64,000 nt of DNA from Desulfobacteraceae bacterium (GTDB lineage: Bacteria; Desulfobacterota; Desulfobacteria; Desulfobacterales; SKZT01): NCBI GenBank assembly GCA_011389745.1, contig JAABTQ010000013.1, forward strand, positions 1-64,000, in the 5' to 3' direction. Below the pieces are notes generated by a model, which saw only the letters and a program-made list of their open reading frames with translations, was not told where the DNA came from and searched no databases. Positions 10,084-19,791 of this stretch are shown piece by piece (the first letter of the stretch is position 1; every line of letters starts with the position of its first letter). The translations under genes were made by a program, and so were the position numbers.

Positions 10084-11565
10084 ATGACTGAAGTACTTTT
10101 TAAAGAACTTCAAAAAAAGCTTAAAAGCACTAAAATTGAAAATTTTCCACAAGTATTTTTAATCCATGGGGAAGAATTTTTATATAAAAGTGCTTTAGAT
10201 AAATTTGTAGACCTTTTGTTGCCTGAATCCTCCAAAACTTTAAATTTCGATCCTATGGATGGAAATAACGAAAATATTCCGAAAGCCATTGAGCGGGTCA
10301 ATACCTATTCGCTTATTCCGGGAAAGAAAATTGTGGCACTTCGTGATGCCAATGTTTTTTATACAAAAGATGATAAATGGGGCCTTTTTCAAAAAGCTAA
10401 AATTGAGGCAGAAAATAATGAAATGAAAAAGGCATCCGCGTATTTTATAAAATTTTTGAGCAACCTTGATCTCAATTTTGCGGATATTTACGGAGAAAAC
10501 AGATCCGAGCGGATGGGGGTCGACCCGAATGAAAACTTACGTTGGATGGATCAGGTTTTGGAGTATTGTCAAAGTAAAAACATGACTGTTACCAAAGAAT
10601 CGCTTGATTGGGTCGAAATTTTGATTCGAGCGATTGAAAAGGGATTTCCCCAGGGCCACTATCTGGCTATAACCACGGATATGGCCGGCAAAACGCACCG
10701 ATTGTATAAAACGATCAAGGAGAACGGTTGGATTATTGACTGTACAGTTCCTAAAGGAGATAAGAGGACAGATAAAATCCAGCAGGAATTGGTGTTAAAT
10801 GAGCGCATGAGGAGTATTCTTTCAAAAAGAGGCAAATCAATTGAAAAAGAGGCCTATCATGCTATGCTGGAAATGATCGGCTTTGATATTCGTGCTTTTG
10901 TAAACGAGTTGGAAAAACTGGTAAACTATCTGGGGGATCGGGAAACAATCACTTTTACGGATGTAAAAGAACTCTTAAAACGTACTCGCCAGGATCCGAT
11001 TTTTGAATTCACCAATGCCATAACCGACCGGAATATGGAATCGTCATTGTTTCTTTTAGAGTCCGTATTGTCGGCCGGAATGCATCCGCTTCAACTTTTG
11101 ACAGCCATGGCAAATCAAATCAGAAAATTGATCAATGTCAAAGGTTTTGTTGAAAATCCACTTGGGGCGGTTTGGCGTAAGGGTGCGACGTATAATTATT
11201 TTCAGAAAAATGTTATGTCTGCGCTGACACAATATGATCATCTCCTTCGAAATCGCCTTGTCGACTGGGAAGCCGATTTTGAAAAACAAAAAGAAAAAGG
11301 GAAAAATAGGAGCTCCAAAATAAAAGCCGGAGCCGGTTCTGACCTCTTTATCAATAAAAATTCCAAAAACCCTTATCCGACATATCAATTGTTAAAAAAA
11401 TCAGATCATTTTTCAATGGTTGATCTAAAAGCAGCATTACATGCCATAAAGGATGGGGATATGGCTATGAAATCAACGGGTCAAAATCCCAAGCGGGTGC
11501 TCGAAGATGTTATTTTCAAGATATGTGGAATCGCAACTATAAAACCATCAGAATCCATCCGATAA
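10084..11565 (+). CDS. holA: DNA polymerase III delta subunit, enlarged
   Basis: Clamp-loader subunit that opens the beta clamp. The N-terminus reads like HolA (VFLIHGEEFLYKSAL, then NTYSLIPGKKIVALRDA). Later segments match its AAA+ fold and collar (RLYKTIKENGWIIDC, FDIRAFVNELEKL, DPIFEFTNAI, HPLQLLTAMANQIRK). At 493 residues it is about 150 longer than E. coli HolA. The extra sequence falls near residues 98-188 and in a Lys-rich segment near 395-430. No good ribosome binding site precedes the ATG. It is followed after 19 bases by a small gene. The assignment is firm at the fold level; the effect of the extra segments is unknown. Confidence 0.82.
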   Translation: MTEVLFKELQKKLKSTKIENFPQVFLIHGEEFLYKSALDKFVDLLLPESSKTLNFDPMDGNNENIPKAIERVNTYSLIPGKKIVALRDANVFYTKDDKWGLFQKAKIEAENNEMKKASAYFIKFLSNLDLNFADIYGENRSERMGVDPNENLRWMDQVLEYCQSKNMTVTKESLDWVEILIRAIEKGFPQGHYLAITTDMAGKTHRLYKTIKENGWIIDCTVPKGDKRTDKIQQELVLNERMRSILSKRGKSIEKEAYHAMLEMIGFDIRAFVNELEKLVNYLGDRETITFTDVKELLKRTRQDPIFEFTNAITDRNMESSLFLLESVLSAGMHPLQLLTAMANQIRKLINVKGFVENPLGAVWRKGATYNYFQKNVMSALTQYDHLLRNRLVDWEADFEKQKEKGKNRSSKIKAGAGSDLFINKNSKNPYPTYQLLKKSDHFSMVDLKAALHAIKDGDMAMKSTGQNPKRVLEDVIFKICGIATIKPSESIR

Positions 11566-11584
11566 AAGCACGGAGGATAACTTC

Positions 11585-11794
11585 ATGGGATTTTTCAGGA
11601 AACAGCAGGAGCGAATGGCGATCAGGCTTTTGGCCTGGCAATATCAGCGAATGAATGCTGAGATTCCTCCCGTGGATCAGCTGGAAGCGCAGGCCTTTAA
11701 ATTGGTGGATGACGCTCATAAGATTGCCAGGGAAAGAGGTAAAAATGTGGTGGAGATTTTAAAGGATCTTGTGGAGGACATTAAAAAAAGATGA
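11585..11794 (+). CDS. small helical protein of unknown function
   Basis: A 69-residue, highly charged, probably all-helical protein that I do not recognise. It has a strong GGAGG (11572-11576) 8 bases before the ATG and starts 19 bases after holA, so it is very likely translated from the same mRNA. There is no signal peptide, membrane segment or cysteine. The C-terminal half (KLVDDAHKIARERG and on to KKR) looks like an amphipathic helix. Confidence 0.7.
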   Translation: MGFFRKQQERMAIRLLAWQYQRMNAEIPPVDQLEAQAFKLVDDAHKIARERGKNVVEILKDLVEDIKKR

Positions 11795-11912
11795 TCATTA
11801 CGATGATGAGTTGATAAAAATCAAATGCTGTGGTAGGCATCAAGTTCACTTAATTAAGGTGGTTCATTTTTTTATCTTTAGCCATTTTCATAAAATCAAA
11901 AAGGAGGTCGAC

Positions 11913-13085
11913 ATGCGAAAAGGTCTTTTTTTAGTGGTTGTGACTCTTGTAGTAGGGTTTATCTTTTCTCCTTGTACGTGGGGTGCGCCAAAAACAATTA
12001 AAATCGGAATTAATGCCCCAATCACAGGGGATATTCCCAAAGTTGGCGAAGGTACCAAGTATGCGGCCCAGATGTGGTTAGAGGATATTAAAGCTGCGGG
12101 AGGCCTGGATGTGGGTGGAACCAAATATCCTGTGGAGATTGTTATAGAAGATAATGAGGCCAAGGCCGAATCTGCGGTTACGACCAATTTGAAAATGATT
12201 ACGGAAGATGAAGTGCTTGTGATTGTGGGGCCTCAATCTTCCAAACAGGCGGTTCCTGCGGGTGATGTGGCCGAAAACTATGGTACGCCCATGATCAGTC
12301 CATGGTCCACAAACCCGGATACGACTAAAGATCGGCCGTTCGTGTTCAGGGGATGTTTCCTCGATCCGTTCCAGGGACCGGTTTTGGCTAACTTTATCAA
12401 GGAAGAATTCGGATTCACCAAAGCGGCGGTGCTCTACGATGTTGCCAGCGATTATCCCAAGGGGCTTGCCGAATATTTTAAAGAAGCGTGGGAAAAAATC
12501 AATGGTAAAGGAAGTGTTGTGGCTTTTGAAAGTTTCACAACCAAGGATGCGGATTTTAGTTCACAGCTGAGCAAAATTATCCGATCCGGAGCTGAGGTTC
12601 TTTTTACGCCCCAGTATTACAATGAGGTCGCGCTTATTGTGCAGCAGGCTCATGAACTTGGCTGGAGCAATCCCATTGTGGGAAGTGACTCCTGGGGGTC
12701 CGCCGAAACTGTGGAACTGTGTGGAAAAAATTGCTATGGACTTTTTTTCAGTACCCACTATGCCGCGGCAGGTGCAAAGGGTAAAACCCAGGAATTTATT
12801 GAAAGATATGAGAAAAAATATGGTTATGTTCCCGATGATGTTGCAGCGTTAACGTGGGATTCTTTAGGAATTGTTCAGGCGGCCATCCAGTCAACGGGTA
12901 GTTTGACTGGAAATATTGAAAAAGATCGCCAGAGTGTTAGAGATGCCATGGCAGGCGTCAAAGAGTATGAGGGTATTACCGGTAAAATGACCTTTACCGA
13001 GGAAGGTGATCCCATTAAGTGTGCTGTTATTGTAAGAATCAGCGAAAAGGGTGAGTTCGAGTTTTATAAATCCGTATGCCCATAA
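11913..13085 (+). CDS. branched-chain amino-acid-type ABC transporter substrate-binding protein (LivK family), cluster 1
   Basis: Periplasmic binding protein, 390 residues from ATG 11913, set by a perfect AAGGAGGT (11901-11908). The N-terminus is a signal peptide (MRKGLFLVVVTLVVGF... ending at CTWGA). The mature part begins IKIGINAPITGD, the usual Peripla_BP_6 opening, and contains VGPQSSKQAV and DVAALTWDSL. It is the first gene of a livKHMGF set. A terminator-like hairpin separates it from the permease genes, which should give more binding protein than permease. LivK-type proteins bind Leu/Ile/Val but many relatives bind aromatic acids, amides or other amino acids; the ligand is not determined. 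Confidence 0.9.
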   Translation: MRKGLFLVVVTLVVGFIFSPCTWGAPKTIKIGINAPITGDIPKVGEGTKYAAQMWLEDIKAAGGLDVGGTKYPVEIVIEDNEAKAESAVTTNLKMITEDEVLVIVGPQSSKQAVPAGDVAENYGTPMISPWSTNPDTTKDRPFVFRGCFLDPFQGPVLANFIKEEFGFTKAAVLYDVASDYPKGLAEYFKEAWEKINGKGSVVAFESFTTKDADFSSQLSKIIRSGAEVLFTPQYYNEVALIVQQAHELGWSNPIVGSDSWGSAETVELCGKNCYGLFFSTHYAAAGAKGKTQEFIERYEKKYGYVPDDVAALTWDSLGIVQAAIQSTGSLTGNIEKDRQSVRDAMAGVKEYEGITGKMTFTEEGDPIKCAVIVRISEKGEFEFYKSVCP

Positions 13086-13105
13086 CCATCAGGATATTAA
13101 TCATT

Positions 13106-13150
13106 AAGGCGGGCCTTGGGGAGATTGAATTTTCCGGGCTCGCCTTTTTT
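13106..13150 (+). terminator. intra-operon terminator between livK and livH, cluster 1
   Basis: AAGGCGGGCC (13106-13115) pairs with GGCTCGCCTT (13137-13146), all ten pairs including one G-U, followed by a T run. It lies 20 bases after the livK stop and 23 bases before livH. It probably lets only part of the transcripts continue into the permease genes. Confidence 0.8.
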
Positions 13151-13172
13151 AAAAAGTAAGGAGCATGCATAA

Positions 13173-14096
13173 ATGATATTTTTTCTCCAGAACCTGGTCA
13201 ACGCCCTGCAATGGGGAAGTTTTTATGCACTTATTGCACTGGGGTATTCCATGGTCTACGGTATTCTCATGCTCTTTAATTTCGCACATGGCGATATTTT
13301 CATGGTGGGAGCCTACATCGGTTTCGGTGTGGCTACGGGGCTTCTTGCTCTTGTTTCCACGGGCATGATTACAGCTCCTAACTGGATGATTCTGGTTTTA
13401 ACCATTCTTTTTTCGATGATTCTCACCTCATTTGTGGGCATGATTGTCGAACGGGTCGGATATCGTCCATTAAGAGATGCTCCGAGAGCTTCCGCTGCCA
13501 TCACGGGGTTGATGATCGGTATCATTCTGGAAACCGGAAACCTGATTCTTTTGGGAGCCCGAAGGGTCAGTTTCCCCGCATTGATCCAAACGGAAACCTA
13601 TAATCTTGGTGGTGTATATATAACCAATAAAAAGATCATGATCGTGGTAGTCTCGTTGGCGCTCATGCTGGCTCTTCATCAGTTTGTCCAACGAACCAAA
13701 TGGGGCATGGCCATGCGGGCCATGGCATATGATTATACGGTTGTCCCTTTGATGGGGGTTTCTATCAACACCATTGCAAGGCTCACGTTTGCCATCGGAT
13801 CGGCTCTTGCGGCTGCAGCGGGAATCCTTTTTGGTGTCGCTTATCCGGTGCTTGATCCTTATATGGGCATTGTTTTCGGATGGAAAGCTTTTGTAGCGGC
13901 GATTTTAGGGGGAAGAGGCTCTGTGCTTGGGGCTACGCTTGCCGGGTTTTTACTGGGGTTTATCGAAATTTTTGTTGCCATGATATTCCCATCAACATTA
14001 AGAGATCTGATTGCCTATTCGATCATTTTACTGATTTTGGTTTTTCGCCCCCACGGTTTTTTTGGAGAACCTTATAGCGCGAGATTGCGGTTATGA
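13173..14096 (+). CDS. livH: Liv-type ABC transporter permease LivH, cluster 1
   Basis: Integral inner-membrane permease of a HAAT-family importer, 307 residues with about eight hydrophobic helices. Typical features: ALQWGSFYALIALGYSMVYG near the start, NFAHGDIFMVGAY, and the coupling segment GGRGSVLGATLAGFLLG, which contacts the ATPase. AAGGAG (13158-13163) precedes the ATG. It forms a heterodimer with the LivM product that follows 47 bases later. Confidence 0.93.
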   Translation: MIFFLQNLVNALQWGSFYALIALGYSMVYGILMLFNFAHGDIFMVGAYIGFGVATGLLALVSTGMITAPNWMILVLTILFSMILTSFVGMIVERVGYRPLRDAPRASAAITGLMIGIILETGNLILLGARRVSFPALIQTETYNLGGVYITNKKIMIVVVSLALMLALHQFVQRTKWGMAMRAMAYDYTVVPLMGVSINTIARLTFAIGSALAAAAGILFGVAYPVLDPYMGIVFGWKAFVAAILGGRGSVLGATLAGFLLGFIEIFVAMIFPSTLRDLIAYSIILLILVFRPHGFFGEPYSARLRL

Positions 14097-14143
14097 TAAA
14101 GCTGGTTTTAACAACAATGATCAAATTGAGATGAGGATGCCAT

Positions 14144-15442
14144 ATGGCGGAAAATAACGGAGGTGGGTCCGTTTGGGTGCGAACCGGACAAATCCTGACA
14201 GCATTTTTTTCTCCGATTCCACTTCTCGGATGGCTTTCAGGTGCTGTCTTTGCCATATTTCTGGAGCATATCATCGGAAATTCATTGGCTGTTTTACTGG
14301 GGCTTCCCAAAATACCGGTGCTTTTCGGATTTGTTATTGCGCTTAAAGAACCCACCCTTATTCCCGGTGCAATAGCATATGTGTCTTTGATCTTCGTCAT
14401 TCCCATATGTATCATAGGTCGTTTGAGTTCGCCGGTTACCAACCTGGTTGCTGAAAAACTTCTAAAGCTTCCTTTGTTTTTTTCGGTGGTGTTTCATGTA
14501 GGAATTTTATACGGTGTTCTTCATTTCTGGTCCGATATTAGTCCTTACCGTGTACTGACTCTCAAACTCACCCTTATTGCGGTGATGATGACTCTCAGTT
14601 TAAATGTTATCAATGGATATATGGGAGAGTTTTCCTGTTCCCATCCGGGCTTTATGGCATTGGGAGCATACGCAGCTTCCGTGTTTTCACTGGTCTTTTT
14701 CACTAAAGACAGAATTTTCGGAGAACCGCTTCTTTCCCCTGTTCTTGGACCCTTCATGTTCCCATTGGCGCTCATTTTCGGTGGCATGGTGGCCGCGCTG
14801 GGAGCAATGGTAATCGCCATTCCATCCTTTAGAACCCGAGGTGATTACCTGGCCATAATTTCCCTGGCATTCATGTTTATTGTCAAAAGCATGATCGAGA
14901 ATTTAGAGGTGGTGGGAGGTCCAAGAGGATTGAGCAGCCAACCCAACTGGGCGAACCTCCCAACAGTTTTTATCTGGACTGTGCTTTGCATTTGGATTAT
15001 CAATAACTTTGTCCGGTCAACACTCGGCAAAGCCCTCAATGCGGTGCGTGACGATGAAATGGCCGCGGATGCCATGACCGTCAATACCCGGCGAACCAAG
15101 ATGGTGGCTTTTCTCTTTGCGGCTTTCTGGGCCGGAGTCAGCGGAGGACTTTTTGCCCACGTGCTTCGATACGTTAATCCTAGTACATTTGGACTTCAAA
15201 AGCTGGCCGAAGTGTTGGCAATGGTTTATTTTGGGGGATTGAATTCGGTTTATGGTTCGATTGTCGGAGCTGTCAGTTTAAGTATTTTAGGTGAAATGCT
15301 CAGGCCGCTGGAGATTTACAAATGGATTTTTATCCCATTACTGCTGATTCTGGTGATGATTTATCGTCCAACCGGCTTGATTGCTTTCAAAGAGTTCGAT
15401 GTCCGAAGTATTGTTCATCCAAGAAAAAGGGATAAGGAATAG
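14144..15442 (+). CDS. livM: Liv-type ABC transporter permease LivM, cluster 1
   Basis: Second permease subunit, 432 residues. The first 130 residues form an extra hydrophobic N-terminal part like that of E. coli LivM and unlike the shorter cluster 2 protein (335 residues). Conserved core: LSLNVINGYMGEFSCSHPGF, then TRGDYLAIISLAFMFI and the EAA-like loop GGLNSVYGSIVGAV. A weak ribosome binding site precedes the ATG at 14144. It is followed 6 bases later by livG. Confidence 0.92.
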   Translation: MAENNGGGSVWVRTGQILTAFFSPIPLLGWLSGAVFAIFLEHIIGNSLAVLLGLPKIPVLFGFVIALKEPTLIPGAIAYVSLIFVIPICIIGRLSSPVTNLVAEKLLKLPLFFSVVFHVGILYGVLHFWSDISPYRVLTLKLTLIAVMMTLSLNVINGYMGEFSCSHPGFMALGAYAASVFSLVFFTKDRIFGEPLLSPVLGPFMFPLALIFGGMVAALGAMVIAIPSFRTRGDYLAIISLAFMFIVKSMIENLEVVGGPRGLSSQPNWANLPTVFIWTVLCIWIINNFVRSTLGKALNAVRDDEMAADAMTVNTRRTKMVAFLFAAFWAGVSGGLFAHVLRYVNPSTFGLQKLAEVLAMVYFGGLNSVYGSIVGAVSLSILGEMLRPLEIYKWIFIPLLLILVMIYRPTGLIAFKEFDVRSIVHPRKRDKE

Positions 15443-15448
15443 GGTTTA

Positions 15449-16219
15449 ATGCCGCTTCTGGAAGTTAAAAATATGAGTCACGATTTTGGTGGACTCAGGG
15501 CTGTGAGCGACTATAATTTGGTTATTGAACCCGGACAGGTCAGAGGGCTTATCGGTCCCAATGGTGCGGGTAAAACCACTGTTTTTAATTTGCTGACCGG
15601 TGTCTATCGACCTACTGAAGGCGAGATTTTACTTGAGGGAAAAAACATCGTGGGACTTCAACCCTATCAGATCGCTTCAATGGGTCTGGGGCGTACTTTT
15701 CAGGAGCTTAGACTTTGGCGCCATATGACTGTTTTGGAGCATGTGAAAATGGCCCGTTATTCAAAATTGGGTTATGGGTTGATTGGAGCTTTTTTGGGCA
15801 CACCAAAACGGCATCGTAAAGAGGCGGATAATGAATCAAAGGCTTATGCACTTTTGGAAATGCTCGGAATTTTGCAATTGGCGGATCAGGTGGTGACCAA
15901 TCTTCCTTACGGCGCCCAACGCAGAGTCGAAATGGCCCGTGCTCTTGCCATGGAACCTAAAATTCTTTTCCTGGATGAGCCTACAGCCGGAATGAATCCG
16001 GAAGAGTTGATCCAAATGATGAAGATTATCCGGGAAATCAAGGATCGATTTGGCTTGGCAATCTTTTTGATCGAACATAGATTGCGAATGGTTATGGAAC
16101 TTTGTGAAGTTATACAAACGCTTGTTTTTGGAAAAGTGATCGCTGAGGGTAATCCTGAGCAAATTCAGAAAAATCCCAAAGTCATTGATGCATATTTAGG
16201 TACGGAGACAGTGGAGTGA
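15449..16219 (+). CDS. livG: Liv-type ABC transporter ATPase LivG, cluster 1
   Basis: Cytoplasmic ABC ATPase, 256 residues. Walker A is GPNGAGKTT near residue 36. The ABC signature is atypical: NLPYGAQRRVEMARAL replaces LSxGQ with PYGAQ, as is normal in LivG. Walker B is ILFLDEPTAG and the H-loop is LIEHR. The next gene, livF, overlaps its stop codon, so the two ATPase subunits are translationally coupled. Confidence 0.94.
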   Translation: MPLLEVKNMSHDFGGLRAVSDYNLVIEPGQVRGLIGPNGAGKTTVFNLLTGVYRPTEGEILLEGKNIVGLQPYQIASMGLGRTFQELRLWRHMTVLEHVKMARYSKLGYGLIGAFLGTPKRHRKEADNESKAYALLEMLGILQLADQVVTNLPYGAQRRVEMARALAMEPKILFLDEPTAGMNPEELIQMMKIIREIKDRFGLAIFLIEHRLRMVMELCEVIQTLVFGKVIAEGNPEQIQKNPKVIDAYLGTETVE

Positions 16220-16935
16220 TGTTACTTTCTGTGGAAAACCTCAGCGTATCTTATGGAAAAATTCGGGCACTTCAGGGAATCAATTTCAATATTGATGAAG
16301 GAGAGATTGTTTCGATCATTGGTGCAAACGGCGCTGGAAAAAGTACCACGCTCCGGGCCATTTCCCGTATGGTTCCGGTAGAGCCGGGTACTAAAATGAT
16401 TTACCAGGATCAGGATCTTCTGACATATACGGCAGACAAAGTGGTCAGCCGGTTGGGAATATCACATGTTCCTGAAGGAAGACGACTTTTCGGTAATTTG
16501 ACGGTTATGGAAAACCTGCAGCTGGCCACTTTTGCCAGAAAAGATCGTGATAAAATTCAAGCGGACCTTAAACGGGTATTTGAAATTTTTCCAAGGCTTG
16601 ATGAGCGACGTGAGCAAAAGTCCGGCACCCTGAGTGGTGGAGAACAGCAGATGCTCGCAATCGGAAGGGCTTTTATGAGTGGGAGAAAAATCATGTTGCT
16701 GGATGAACCGTCCATGGGTTTGGCCCCGCTGTTGATGCTCAATGTTTTTGAAGCACTCAAAGAAATCAACCGGGAGGATGCCACCACTATTCTGCTGGTG
16801 GAACAAAATGCCCGCCTGGCCCTGCAATTTGCAAGAAGAGGGTATGTGCTTGAAAGCGGCAATCTTGTATTGGAGGGTTCTTCAAACGAACTGCTGGAAA
16901 ACCCCGAGGTTAAAAAGGCTTACCTTGGCGGATAG
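16219..16935 (+). CDS. livF: Liv-type ABC transporter ATPase LivF, cluster 1
   Basis: Second ATPase, 238 residues. Walker A GANGAGKST, ABC signature LSGGEQQMLAIGRA, Walker B IMLLDEPSMGLAP and LVEQNA as H-loop region are typical of LivF. ATG 16219 is chosen because it overlaps the livG TGA (TGATG) with GGAG just upstream; an in-frame GTG at 16216 is less likely. It closes cluster 1; argC follows 105 bases later. Confidence 0.94.
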   Translation: MLLSVENLSVSYGKIRALQGINFNIDEGEIVSIIGANGAGKSTTLRAISRMVPVEPGTKMIYQDQDLLTYTADKVVSRLGISHVPEGRRLFGNLTVMENLQLATFARKDRDKIQADLKRVFEIFPRLDERREQKSGTLSGGEQQMLAIGRAFMSGRKIMLLDEPSMGLAPLLMLNVFEALKEINREDATTILLVEQNARLALQFARRGYVLESGNLVLEGSSNELLENPEVKKAYLGG

Positions 16936-17040
16936 CTTGCGATAATCTCCTTGAAAATAGATTAAACCTCTGCTAAGCACTCCTTTTAATTTGGATTTGA
17001 TCGTTTCTTAAAAAATTTAAATGCAAAACACGGAGGAATA

Positions 17041-18078
17041 ATGATCCGAGTTGCGGTTGTGGGAGCCACTGGTTACGCGGGTGCGGAACTGGTCAGGATA
17101 TTAGCCGGACATCCTGGTGTTAAACTTGCTGCTTTGACCTCCCGCCGGCATTCGGGAAAGATATTTTCCAATGTGTATCCTTCCATGGCCGGGCTTGTGG
17201 ATATGCCATGTGAGGAGTTTTCCGCGGAAAGTCTTGCCGAAAGTGTTGATCTTGTTTTTATGGCGCTTCCCCATAAATTGCCCATGGAGATAGTACCTGT
17301 ATTAATAAAAAAGGGAGTACGGGTTGTAGACCTTTCTGCTGACTTCCGGTTTTCAGATATTGCTCAGTACGAAAAACACTATCAACCGCATACCTGTCCG
17401 GAGTTATTAAAAAAGGCTGTTTACGGCCTCTCGGAAGTGTATACCGAAAAAATCAGGTCAGCCGATATTATTGGAAATCCGGGTTGTTATCCCACCAGTA
17501 CGCTTCTTCCTCTGATACCGTTGATCAAAGCTGAATTCATAGAGACAAAAAGAATTATTGTCGATTCAAAATCAGGCGTAAGTGGGGCAGGCAGGTCACC
17601 TTCACTGACCACACATCATTGTGAAGTGAACGAATCTTTCAAAGCATATAAAGTGGCAAACCACAGGCATAATCCGGAAATTGATGAAGTGCTGAGCCGG
17701 GAGGCCGACAAACCGGTGCATGTTACCTTTGTTCCTCATCTTGTTCCCATGACCCGGGGAATGGAAACAACCATTTATGCCTCCTTGAAAAAGCAGACTA
17801 GCACAGAACAAATCAGGAGTTGTATCCGGGAATTTTATAAGGGACGTCCTTTTGTTCGGCTAAGGGTCGAGGGTACCGCCGCCGATACCCTTCATGTCAA
17901 GGGAACAAATTTCTGTGATATCAGTATCCATGCAGATGAGGCCGCCAAACTGGTTGTTCTGACTTCTGCCATAGATAACCTGGTCAAAGGTGCTGCAGGG
18001 CAGGCTGTTCAGAATATGAATATCATGCTGGGATTGGATGAAACCCTTGGGCTGATGGCAGTTCCCTTTCCGCTTTAG
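17041..18078 (+). CDS. argC: N-acetyl-gamma-glutamyl-phosphate reductase
   Basis: NADPH-dependent reductase of arginine biosynthesis, 345 residues. The N-terminal Rossmann motif is GATGYAGAELVRIL. The active-site cysteine is Cys149 in GNPGCYPTS. The HRHNPEID segment near 209 carries the conserved histidine. CGGAGG directly before the ATG sets the start. No other arg gene is present; it stands between two Liv transporters and 33 bases before the ACT protein. Linking a biosynthetic arg gene with importers may reflect amino-acid supply control, but that is inference. Confidence 0.95.
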   Translation: MIRVAVVGATGYAGAELVRILAGHPGVKLAALTSRRHSGKIFSNVYPSMAGLVDMPCEEFSAESLAESVDLVFMALPHKLPMEIVPVLIKKGVRVVDLSADFRFSDIAQYEKHYQPHTCPELLKKAVYGLSEVYTEKIRSADIIGNPGCYPTSTLLPLIPLIKAEFIETKRIIVDSKSGVSGAGRSPSLTTHHCEVNESFKAYKVANHRHNPEIDEVLSREADKPVHVTFVPHLVPMTRGMETTIYASLKKQTSTEQIRSCIREFYKGRPFVRLRVEGTAADTLHVKGTNFCDISIHADEAAKLVVLTSAIDNLVKGAAGQAVQNMNIMLGLDETLGLMAVPFPL

Positions 18079-18111
18079 ACAATATGCGGGTCACCATTTT
18101 CAGGAGGCGCC

Positions 18112-18549
18112 ATGAATTTGAAAATAGAGCAGATATCCATATTTATTGAAAACAGATCCGGACGGATAGCTCTGATTACATCGGCATTAGGGGATGCGGG
18201 GGTCAATATACGTGCCATGTCTTTAGCCGATACATCGGATTTTGGTATACTTCGCCTGATTGTCAATGATGTTGAAAAAGCTGTGGATGTACTCAAGCAT
18301 AAAGGGTTTACGGTTCGTTTATCGCCTGTTGTAGCCGTTGAAATTAAAGATCGACCCGGGGAACTCGGGCGTTTTCTTACTGATCTTGAAGAGGCCGGGC
18401 TCAATGTGGAATATATGTACGCATTTGTTCAAAAAAGTGGTGAGCATGCGGTGGTTATATTCCGGTTTGAGGATTTGGACCATGCCGTCGAAGTCATACA
18501 ACGGGGCGATAGGGTTGTCCTGAGTCGTGAAATGGTATTGAGCTTATAA
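18112..18549 (+). CDS. double ACT-domain amino-acid-binding protein
   Basis: A 145-residue protein made of two ACT domains in tandem (about 5-70 and 72-140). Each shows the ligand-loop pattern: ENRSGRIALITSALGDAGV in the first and KDRPGELGRFLTDLEEAGL in the second. There is no catalytic or DNA-binding domain, so it is a stand-alone small-molecule sensor. AGGAGG precedes the ATG. Proteins of this type commonly neighbour PaaK-like ligases and Liv importers in deltaproteobacteria; both are present here. The ligand is probably an amino acid; the partner it controls is unknown. Confidence 0.88.
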   Translation: MNLKIEQISIFIENRSGRIALITSALGDAGVNIRAMSLADTSDFGILRLIVNDVEKAVDVLKHKGFTVRLSPVVAVEIKDRPGELGRFLTDLEEAGLNVEYMYAFVQKSGEHAVVIFRFEDLDHAVEVIQRGDRVVLSREMVLSL

Positions 18550-18617
18550 GGTGAATTCTGTTTTCATTCTCGAAGTTTCCTTACACATTAATTTTATTAA
18601 ATAAAGGAGGAAAGCCA

Positions 18618-19769
18618 GTGAGACGAAGTATTGTTTTTACAACGGTTATGACTGTAGTTTGCCTGTTTTTCGCGGCAAACCTTTGTGCGGAGTCCGATGA
18701 GTATCGTGTGGGGTGTGCTTTTGCTGTTACGGGAGCTGCATCTTGGCTAGGCGAACCACAGAAAAACACAGTTGAAATGCTTGCAAAAGAAATCAATGAT
18801 GCAGGCGGCATCAACGGAAAAAAATTGGTACTTTATATTGAGGATACACAGGGGGACAATACCCGGGCGGTAAACGCGGTCAAAAAACTCATTCAAAAAA
18901 ACAAGGTGTCCGTCATTATTGGTCCTTCCAGAAGCGGTACCGCCATGGCGGCGATTCCTGTTGCAGAAGCTGCCGGGATTCCGATGATTTCATGTGCCTC
19001 GGCTGAGATCCAGCTGGAACCAATCGATCAGCGCACAAATATCTTCAAGGTGGCACCCAACGACAGCGATGCTATCCGTATTATTTATGATCATATTGTT
19101 GCCAGAGGCATAAAAAAAGTCGGTATTATTACGGGAACTACCGGGTTTGGAGCGGCTGGGCGAACCCTGATGCTTGAAATGGCACCGGAGTATGAGCTGG
19201 AGATTATAGCGGATGAAACCTATAGTCCTGCTGACACGGACATGACGGCTCAATTGATCAATATCAGAAACAAAGGGGCGGAAGCCATAATCAATTGGTC
19301 TATTGTGCCGGCCCAGTCTATTGTTCCACAAAATATCAGACAACTTAAAATAGATATTCCCTTTTATCAAAGCCACGGTTTCTGCAATGTCAAGTACGCC
19401 GCCTCAGCTGGTGAGTCAGCGGAGGGCACTATTTTTCCTTGCGGAAGAATACTGGCAGTGGACACATTGCCTGATGATAATCGCCAAAAACCTGTATTGC
19501 ATGATTATAAAACCAAATATGAAGAACAGTTCAAAGATCATGTGAGCACATTCGGTGGTCATGCTTATGATTCTCTTCTTCTTGTGGTGGATGCTTTGAA
19601 AGCTGTTGGCGATGACCCAAAAAAAATAAGAGATTATCTGGAAAATGCCAAATTCATAGGTACCGGCGGTGTATTTCAATTTTCTCCTACGGATCATTGT
19701 GGTCTTGACAAGACCGCTTTTGAAATGCTGACGGTTAAGGATGGAAAATTCGTTGTTCTGGGTCAATAA
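18618..19769 (+). CDS. branched-chain amino-acid-type substrate-binding protein (LivK family), cluster 2
   Basis: Periplasmic binding protein of 383 residues with GTG start at 18618, set by AAGGAGG (18604-18610). A signal peptide ends near ANLCA-ES. The mature part has YRVGCAFAVTGAASWLGEP and DTQGDNTRAVNAVKKLI, a Peripla_BP_6 pattern. It is clearly divergent from the cluster 1 binding protein, so ligand choice probably differs. A strong terminator follows before the permease genes. Confidence 0.9.
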   Translation: MRRSIVFTTVMTVVCLFFAANLCAESDEYRVGCAFAVTGAASWLGEPQKNTVEMLAKEINDAGGINGKKLVLYIEDTQGDNTRAVNAVKKLIQKNKVSVIIGPSRSGTAMAAIPVAEAAGIPMISCASAEIQLEPIDQRTNIFKVAPNDSDAIRIIYDHIVARGIKKVGIITGTTGFGAAGRTLMLEMAPEYELEIIADETYSPADTDMTAQLINIRNKGAEAIINWSIVPAQSIVPQNIRQLKIDIPFYQSHGFCNVKYAASAGESAEGTIFPCGRILAVDTLPDDNRQKPVLHDYKTKYEEQFKDHVSTFGGHAYDSLLLVVDALKAVGDDPKKIRDYLENAKFIGTGGVFQFSPTDHCGLDKTAFEMLTVKDGKFVVLGQ

Positions 19770-19791
19770 CTTCTGAAACTTGATTTCAAAC

